From Antedon mediterranea (taxonomy: Eukaryota; Echinodermata; Crinoidea; Comatulida; Antedonidae), in the NCBI RefSeq assembly GCF_964355755.1, contig NC_092672.1, positions 12,398,501-12,462,500 of the forward strand: a DNA stretch of 64,000 nucleotides. The letters run 5' to 3'. This document shows, piece after piece, positions 42,101-51,100 of this stretch. The position numbers and the translations under genes were made by a program. Below the pieces are notes generated by a model that saw nothing but the letters and a program-made list of their open reading frames with translations, searched no databases and was not told the origin of the DNA. Numbering within the stretch: the stretch's first letter is position 1; each line of letters begins with the position of its first letter.

Positions 42101-45100
42101 TGAATGCAAACTATGTGTATGTATCGAGTTATGACATTTGCCTTTTTGTTATATTTGTTGCATTTGTATTTTTTCTTATAGGTGTCATACTGTCTGTATT
42201 TTACCAATTTTGTTTTAACTACTACAAATAATAACGTTAATAATTTTAAATAATAGTAAATCTCTGTCAACGCTACCAAACTGTATCAATAATGTGTCGT
42301 ACTGTATTTTACCAATTTTATCATATATTTACTATATTTATTTAATATGTGACAAGCAGGACAATTTGTTTTACATTTCTCAGAGCTTGTTGGTATTTCA
42401 TCATTATTACATTTTTCACGAATTAAAATATTGTGGTTTAGGGCCTACATAGTTATTATCAAACATTCTCATATACAGTACTTCATTGCCTCTTTGTACT
42501 GTATTTCACCTTTCCTAGCTGTGGATGCTTGCCAACGTCGCATAACATGCTCGTTTAACTAACAAATAAACAAGTAGCAAAATCTGTCTCACCACATTTG
42601 GCCAGTGTCATAACAAACTTCTTGGAAGAGAGATGATGATCTCAAAATCACAATAAATGCGTTAAAATTGAATCAAAAAACAATAATAACAAACTACTAT
42701 TTATCAACTGTGAGATTTAAATGCATGCTTGAGTTGAGAGCAAGCAAATCCGTCAAAAACAACAATGTATCTCGTCTCTTTCCCTCAACCTTGCCGTTAA
42801 ATAATTATAGAGGGGGTAGGGTAGTTTCAATAAACGTTGGCAGACGGCAAACATACAATGTATAGAGTGCGTTTAAAAAAAATATTTTCTGAGCTTAGTA
42901 ATAAGATCAGTATTTGTAGTAGACATAAGGACAATATTTTTTAATTTAGATGGATTATTTGTGTAAGAGGAAAACATATACTTAGTTCTACTATCTGAAT
43001 AAACTAAAGAGAATTCATCTTAAATTGAGTGTAGAGAGCATAATTTGCATAGTCTATCATTTCTATTAGGCCTAATACGATTCCATCATCCTTTTTCTAG
43101 TTATAATATTCCTAGTCTTAGTTTAGTCACAATGTGTCTATGTTTGTAATTTTAAATAAGAATTCTTCCATTCCAACATAATTTATATTGAATGCGTGTG
43201 AAATATTGAAACCTATTATCTCAAAGAATTGTGTCGTTCAATAAGCCTCGCCTTTGTTTACATTTTGAAATAAAAAATATCATGCCATGTTGCCAAATCC
43301 ATTTATACATAATAAGTTTTACATCATTGACCCAAATCGCTCATTTTGTTGCGTTTTTCTATCATAACATTGTTTAATGAATTTTTCATAATCTATTTGG
43401 CTTACTCTCAGCCACTAACGAATTAAATTAATGATACTTGGAGTTTGGATAGGGAATCCTTACATTCTCCTCTCATTACATCACTTGGAGCAGAATTTTC
43501 TATTCTTAAAAGATATTTTTATTCTAAAATCAAAATATAGTGGTATGAAGAAGTTGTTCATCTGCTGGAAAACTACAAGTCAGTCGATGCTACAAACCAC
43601 AAGGGTTCAGAGAAGTCAAGCAGGCAGAAATTCATTATATCTCAGATGAAGTATGTGGTCAATGCACGTATTTAAGATTGATGACTCAGGATAATATTCC
43701 TTCTATTTCTCTAATATTATCTAAATCCAAAGTTACCCCAGCTAAAAAAAAAACAAGACAAATCTAAAAAGGTATCAAGTTTGTGTAGCTAACTGGGTAC
43801 AAAAACCAACGATGCAACTTCCATAGAAAACATCTTCTAATCCAAGTGATATAGTCAGTACAGCCGTGCGTTCTACAGTAAGCAATTGATTTCAGATACC
43901 GGATGGGTGAGTAGTTCTACAATTCTTCACCAGGTAGGTCTTAACAAAAAAGGCGGTTGGGCGATTAAATTGATAACGAATCGCGTAAAGTTGTTGCTTC
44001 AGAAGTAAAATATATTTACTCATTCCACACTAATTTTGACAAAGTTGTTTCAGAATGGTTTTATAACAGACAGATAAAATGAACTATAAATCACATTAAA
44101 TGTATTGAATGTTCATTCCCCTTAAAGGAGCCAACACGTAGTAATGCATATTGTTTAGATATGTCTATCAATGGTAAACTTAACAGTGATATGTGTGATG
44201 CGTTTGTTACACGGAAGTGAGCCCTCTAGAGTAAAAGAGGTGAGAGGAATAAAGATGGACGACAACTACAACGTGTTTTGTTATGTTCTTATTGTTGGTT
44301 TCAGCCTAAAGGCTGGTTACGTTTCCTGTCGACGTAAGAAGTCGAATTTTGCAACGATTCTTGCGTTTCATACGTTTCTTACGTCTCTTACGAAAGTTGA
44401 GAAAAACTTGACGTTGTTGACCTTAGTCAAGATCGTGTCGGGCCGCATAGAAACATCTGTAGTTATGCTGCTCCCGAAAGTTGAAATTTTGGCTGTGAAA
44501 CACACGTCGTATGCTTACGTCGATGTTAGTGTTGTTACGAAAGTTGAAATTTTTTTCTTACGTCGGTCGGATTTATGACGTATTTGAAACAACATCTCTG
44601 ATTGGCGTTTCTTTTTAGAGCGGGTTTTATCATTATTCGCGCGAAATGTTGAATGTTATTGTACCTGTAGCTACTCAGCAGCAGTGTCAGTGCAGCACAC
44701 CAACATATTATTTTCAGTAGGCTAGGCCCTAGTATTAGTAAAATACTTAATTAATACTGTATTAATAGGAATTGGATTTGACCAAATAATCAAACTAGCC
44801 TAGGCCCCTAGCCTATTATTATTAGACCTACCTAGGCCCTAGGCTAAGCATTGGCCTATGGGCCTATACATCTAATCGAGCATGATATAGTACTAACCGC
44901 AGTAAGATACCCATTATTTACAGGCCTATAATAAGAATAAATTTAACAAAACAATATAAATTATACAAAATCAAGCAAACAATTTTTTTTAAAAGTTACA
45001 TAATAATATTATATTGCTTACAAAGGGGCTTTCTATATCTTATCTTGTTGCAAATGTTCATTTTCGCGACGTTTCTACCGATGCTGATTGTTTATTGCAC

Positions 45101-48100
45101 GTCCATAAATAAGAGTATTAGATTTTGATATGAGTTGTAAACCAATTCAATTCAATTCATCGATATTTTTATTCCATAATCAATATAAAAACATATACAA
45201 ATACAATACAAATAATAAGATAATGGAATGGGATACAAAATAAGCACAAGTGCTTTAAGCATGTAACCCTAACAAAAACATCAAACAATTAGTACAAACA
45301 AAAAGAACCAACCAAAATAACATAATGTGATTTACTTAACTTAAATATTTCTATTGTTATAATATTGCTTTAATCTCTGTTTAAACAAACTTAAAGTGGG
45401 GGATTGTTTTATATAGTCTGTTAAATTGTTCCAAATATGTGTTCCTTGGTAGGAAATACATTGCTGTCCGACTTTGGTGCGTTTTAGTTGTGGACAGTAG
45501 TTTGACCTGTTTCTAGTTGAGTAATTATGGAATGAGGCAGATGTACTAAATAAGTTATTAAATGATTCAGGTAATAGATTATGTTTATATTGATACATAA
45601 ATATAGCAGTGTGTTTCGTATAAAGGTCAAAAATATTTAATGTTTGGGTCGAAATAAAAAGTGGATGAGAAGGATGCATAAAATGAACATGACAAATATT
45701 TCTAAGTGCTTTTTTCTGGAGAATATGTATACGGTTTAAATTTGTAGCAGAAGTAGCACCCCATACTGTGATAGCATACGTTATTCTAGGTAATAATATA
45801 AGTGCATTGTATACCGTTAACAAGATGTTACTTGATAACATAGACTTCACTTTGTTTAAGACACCAATTATTCTAGAAATACTGTTTGCTACCTCATTTA
45901 CATGAAAATTAAACGATAAACTCCCTGATTAGAACATTATTATGCCTATATTGAAACTACTGTGCATTTGTAAAGTATGTAGGCCTACAACATCGTAAAG
46001 TGGGCTAAAATTATAGTAGTAAATACATACAAATGTTATTGTCCGGCTTTATTTCACTATAAGGACATACATATTACGTCATAACTCTTGTCGCTCATTG
46101 GTTGCTTGTTACGATTGCGCTTACGTCTCTTGCGAAAGTTGACTTCAAGTCAACTTTCGTAAAGGCTGGTTTCCTGTCGACGTAAGAAGTCGAATTTTGC
46201 AACGATTCTTGCGTTTCATACGTTTCTTACGTCTCTTACGAAAGTTGAGAAAAAATTGACGTCGTTGACGTTAGTCAAGATCGTGTCAGGCCGCAGAGAA
46301 ACATCTGTAGTTATGCTGCTCCCGAAAGTTGAAATGTTGGCTGTGAAACACACGTCGTATGCTTACGTCGATTTTAGTGTTGTTACGAAAGTTGAAAATT
46401 TTTTTCTTACGTCGGTCGGATTTATGACGTATTTGAAACAACATCTCTGATTGGTGTTTCTTTTTAGAGCGGGTTTTATCATTTTTCACGCAAAATGTTG
46501 AATGTTGTTATTGTAGCCTACCTGTCAGTGCAGCACACCAACATGTTATTTTCAGTAGATAAGCTAGGCCAGTATTAGTAAAATACTTAATTAATACTGT
46601 ACGGTACCGTACTAATAGGAATTGATTTGACCAAATAATCAAACTAGCCTAGGCTAGTAGGCCTATGTATTATTTGTATGAATCAAAATATGAATTAATT
46701 ATCCTGGCCCTCTAGGCATAGCCTTAAATAGTTTTCAAAATTAAAAAAAGGCAAATCATTTCGAGATTCCTATTATTATTAGACCTACCTAGGCCCTAAA
46801 CTAGGCATTGGCCTATTGGCCTATAAGCATATCTAATCGAGCATGAGATAGTAGGCCTACTACCGCAGTAAGATACCCATTATTTACAGGCCTATAATCT
46901 ATATATAAATTTACGTAAGGGCAAAATTCGGTAAATCGCGCTTTACTTCTAGAATTTTTACTCGATGGTATATAAAGTTGGTTCGTACTTTCGGTACTGA
47001 TTTTAACCACCTGATGTAACCCTGTTTACTAATTAAATTAAGTTAGATAATTAGTTATTGACGATTAAAACGAATTTAGGTTCAACGATTTGCCCCAAAT
47101 AGGGGTGTTTTCCGATCGTGGTATACACTGTCTAATAATGGATGTCCATCTTGAAAAATACCCGCTACAAAAATGCGAGGAGGCTTCGCATTTTCTTATC
47201 TCCTCCTACGATAATTGTTTTTAATAGCTGAAAACCGGTTGAACAGCTAGAGTACAGCATCATAATGTTGAAGACAGGCCGATTTTCTTTAAAAAATACT
47301 ATTTTGATTTAATATACGATTATACAAATGTATTGATTTGCGATGAATGGAACATCCCAATCTCATACAGTCTGCCAGAGTTTGGTTTAACACAAGTAGG
47401 TAAATTTATGAGCCCTTGGTTTAACACATACGGTAGGTAAATATATGGGCCCTTTGAGAATAAACTTGAACAATACTGTAAATACATAATTACCTATTTT
47501 TGGTCCTCATTTGAATCGAACATTTCTTACTGTGAATGTTCGTACTGTTAGATGTAATATAAAAATATATACAAATAAACTTATTACTGAGATTGTGGAT
47601 AGGCTCTACTGTTAGATATATAAACACATTATTATATACAAATAAACTATACTGACAGTTCCTTCTCAACGTTTGTATTAATTAATAATTACCAAAAATA
47701 TAAACGTCGTAGTGGTGTATCGTGACTATATTTCAATCGATTATGACAGTGACAGTTTTAACAAAGTATTAAATCGCAAATGTTTTACTGTATTTAGAGG
47801 TATATTATTTATAGGCCTATAAAACATGAAAAAAATATTTCGTTACTGAGTGCATAAAGAATATATTTAAAAATTGTTCCTCTTTGCACCTATCCGCTTT
47901 CCCATCCCTCAACCCTAAAACTCCCTGATTAGAACATGATTAGGCTAAAATTATAGTAGTAAATACATACAAATGTTATTGTCCGGCTTTATTTCACTAT
48001 AAGGACATACACATTACGTCATAACTCTTGTCGCTCATTGGTTGCTTGTTACGATTGCGCTTACGTCTCTTGCGAAAGTTGACTTCAAGTCAACTTTCGT

Positions 48101-51100
48101 AAGAGACGTAAGAAACGTGACGCAAGGGCGTTCATTCAAGCGTAAGATAAAAAATCCCGGTTTCCTGTAAAATCGGAAGAAAACGTCGTAACGCAACAAT
48201 TGTTAGGTCATCGGTTTCCTGTAAAATCGTTTGTCGTTACCATTTTTCTTACGTTGCGTCGATTTTGTAAATTTTCGATCGTAATCGGTTTCCTGTAAAA
48301 TCCGCATTTCTTACGACAAATCGACGTAGTCGCAACAAAAGTGATGTTCTTACGTCGACAGGAAACCAGCCTTAACGAGCGAGCCCGTAACAAATTGGGG
48401 GGTCATCCGGGAACAAAGTACGGAATTGTAGTTGTAGATCGAACTGATGGTAATTTTAGTTACTTATTCTAAGCTGGTTTTAGGTTTAGATGCGTTTTAT
48501 AACGAACGAGGTTTGGCGGTCGTCGAGCCAGTACACTGTGTTGTTGTTTTAGGCTTGTGTAGGCTTGCCTGTGATACTAGAAGTCGGTTTGGCTTTGATT
48601 TTAGGGGTCTAGTTATTGAGACCACGGCGCACGGTAGGTTTAATACTGTGTGGGCTTGGCAGGTAATTTATTACTGGTGCCTTAATTATCGACATATTGG
48701 TTATTATTATAACCTGTGTTTTTGTTTGTTTGTTTCAAATAGAAACTATGTCAGAAAGTGATTTTGACGAGGAATTTTTGGATAGCATGTCCATTGAGGT
48801 GGTAGCTCAGCTATCAGAGGAACGTTTGCGACTCCTAGGTACTAGGGTTGGAGCATCTATAAATGATTCCATGAATAAATATGACTTGATAAATGTGATT
48901 GGAAGTCATGTTGGTTTAATTACACATGAATCCGTAACAACTGCGGGGAATGAGGTCGAGTTGGCTAGAATTGAGTTGGAACGTGAACAATTAATTTTTG
49001 AAAGAAGAAAAATAGAGATTCTAGAGATGCAAACTCAAAGGGAAATGGAAAAAGAAAAACATGAATTTGAGTTAAGGAAATTAGAATTAGCTAACCAAAT
49101 GGGTCACACCACACGGGTTTCTACACCTAATGATTCAGAGATTACTCAGAATATTAAATAGGTTCCCAAGTTTAATGAGGACGAGGTAGAGACATATTTT
49201 TTAGCTTTTGAGAAAATTGCTAATAGATTAAAGTGGCCTGCTAGACACTGGACTGCTAGACACTGGACTGTGTTGTTACAAACTGCTCTTGTGGGTAAAG
49301 CCCAAGAGGTATTTTCTGCATTGGCTGATGATCAATGTGAAAGCTATGATGTGGTTAAAACTGCTGTTTTGTCAGCTTATGAGTTAGTTCCAGAGGCGTA
49401 TCGTCAGAAATTTAGGAACTTAGGTAAACCTTATGATCAAACGTTTACAGAATTTGCACGTAAAAAGCAGATTCTTTTTGATAGATGGTGTAGTTCGGAA
49501 GGAGTAAAGGGTGAATTTGGAAAGCTTCGTGAGCTTATGTTAGTTGAGGAGTTTAAATCTTGTTCCCCTACTGAAGTTCGTACACATCTAGAGGAGCAGA
49601 AAGTTGATAATTTAATGAAAGCGGCTTCTGTTGCCGATAATTATGTGCTCACGCACAAGGTGGTGGATACCAAATCGGTTTCAAAATTTGTTGATGATTC
49701 TAAGGTCCAAAGTCAGAAAACTACAGTTAATAGTAGTAGTAAATTTGTCAGAACTTGTTTTTACTGCAAGAAAAAGGGTCATATAAAGGCAGATTGCTGG
49801 TTGTTTCAAAGCAAATCTAAAGAGGATAATAAGAAACCCCAATCACTTCCAAACACGTTAGTTAATACAGTCCCGTTGAAAGTGACAGCAAGTCATCAGC
49901 ATGAGAAGCGTTATTCTACTGTTGAGAAGGAGACATTAGCTTTGATGTCAGCGTTAAAGCACTTTGAAGTGTATCTTGGATCTACTCCGTTTCCAATTGT
50001 AGTTTGGACTGACCACAACCCATTAACGTTCTTGGCAAGAATGAAGGACAAGAATCAACGCTTGTTGAGATGGAGTTTAGCAGTTCAAGAAATGAATCTG
50101 GAAATTCATAATATCAGAGGAAAAGACAATGTTGTAGCTGACGCTTTGTCAAGAGTTTAGATAAAACATGCATGAAATGATTTTAAAAGTTTTGTTGATT
50201 TTAAAAGTGTTTATTTAATCATAATATGTTAGTTGTGATAGAGTGATGCATTAATGGCATACACGGATTTAAAGTAATTAGAACTTGTGAAATTTTAAAG
50301 AAGCAGTTGAAGTAAATTTATATCAACGACATGTTAAAATAACTACTGTACAAGAAAAGATTTAAGATGTTATAGTAAACAGTTATAAGTTTAATCATTA
50401 TCAAACTTTCTTTAAGTGGGGGTGTGTGATGTTTGTCACACGGAAGTGAGCCCTCTAGAGTAAAAGAGGTGAGAGGAATAAAGATGGACGACAACTACAA
50501 CGTGTTTTGTTATGTTCTTATTGTTGGTTTCAGCCTAACGAGCGAGCCCGTAACATATGAGAAAACAAAACACATGCAATAATTTAATATGAAAAGATTG
50601 GTGTAAATATTGCAAGGAGACATGTAACGGCAGTATGTGTAACTGAGTTAATGATTATGTAATTTTCGTTGAAGGTATGCTCATCGGGAATAATTTGCAT
50701 AAAATACCATGTTAGCCTACGTATATTAGAAATCTCAGTAGCTAGTGTAGTTAGTTGAGACGATTCTCTATCCTTAGATGTATTGCGATTTCTAAATGTT
50801 ATGTCATGCTATTATACAATAAGTCATCTCCATTGTGGTAATGATTACACGGATTCTGTCTTTCTATTACGTTTTATCTCAACTCAAAGAAGTGGCAAGT
50901 GAGGCCGCAGTTATAGTATTGAGTAGATTGTGTGTTTGTTATTGGTTCTTAGTAAATGTTTCCATATAAACATTATATAAAAGTTTTCTTGTTTTTCACC
51001 CTTGAGTTTACCGTAAACATGGTGATGATTTATATCATATTCAAATTCAAATAAATATAGTTTCTATACCTCATCTACGGAGTTCACAAGATGTGGATAT

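Larger units (their letters stand above)
44310..48372. mobile_element. Harbinger-like DNA element, tandemly duplicated, with nested insertions
   Basis: Ends AGGCTGGTTACGTTTCCTGT and its inverted counterpart ending GGAAACCAGCCT, with target duplication TAA (44307-44309, 48373-48375). A 3-bp TWA duplication fits PIF/Harbinger. A second left end starts at about 46161, and the stretches 44310-44937 and 46161-46897 are direct copies, as are about 45922-46160 and 47919-48110, so most of the element is duplicated head to tail. Unit 1 carries a LINE fragment, unit 2 a Helitron. No transposase or Myb-like gene is seen. Confidence 0.75.
44194..48392 (+). repeat. 5' LTR, interrupted
   Basis: LTR sequence is at 44194-44309 and 48376-48392. 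It matches the 3' LTR except for the inserted DNA element and two small differences near the start. Confidence 0.83.
44194..50555 (+). mobile_element. Non-autonomous Gypsy element with gag-RNase H fusion
   Basis: 131-bp LTRs begin TGTGATG and end CCCGTAACA. Target duplication is TATG (44190-44193 and 50556-50559). A primer-binding site resembling that for tRNA-Pro follows the 5' LTR, and a G-rich polypurine tract (AAGTGGGGGTG) precedes the 3' LTR. Inside are gag and RNase H only; protease, RT palm and integrase are deleted. The 5' LTR is split by a 4-kb DNA element at 44310-48372. Without it the element is about 2.3 kb. Confidence 0.85.

Noticed and set aside
42214-42300. A further ankyrin exon at the expected next array position
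   Set aside because: Intron-unit sequence reaches here but the following bases do not encode the repeat.
43431-43649. 72-codon plus-strand ORF
   Set aside because: No family recognised, and it overlaps the decayed LINE on the other strand.
48447-48761. 104-codon ORF before gag in the mini-Gypsy
   Set aside because: Lies in the untranslated leader; the gag start at 48748 in another frame has the expected gag features.
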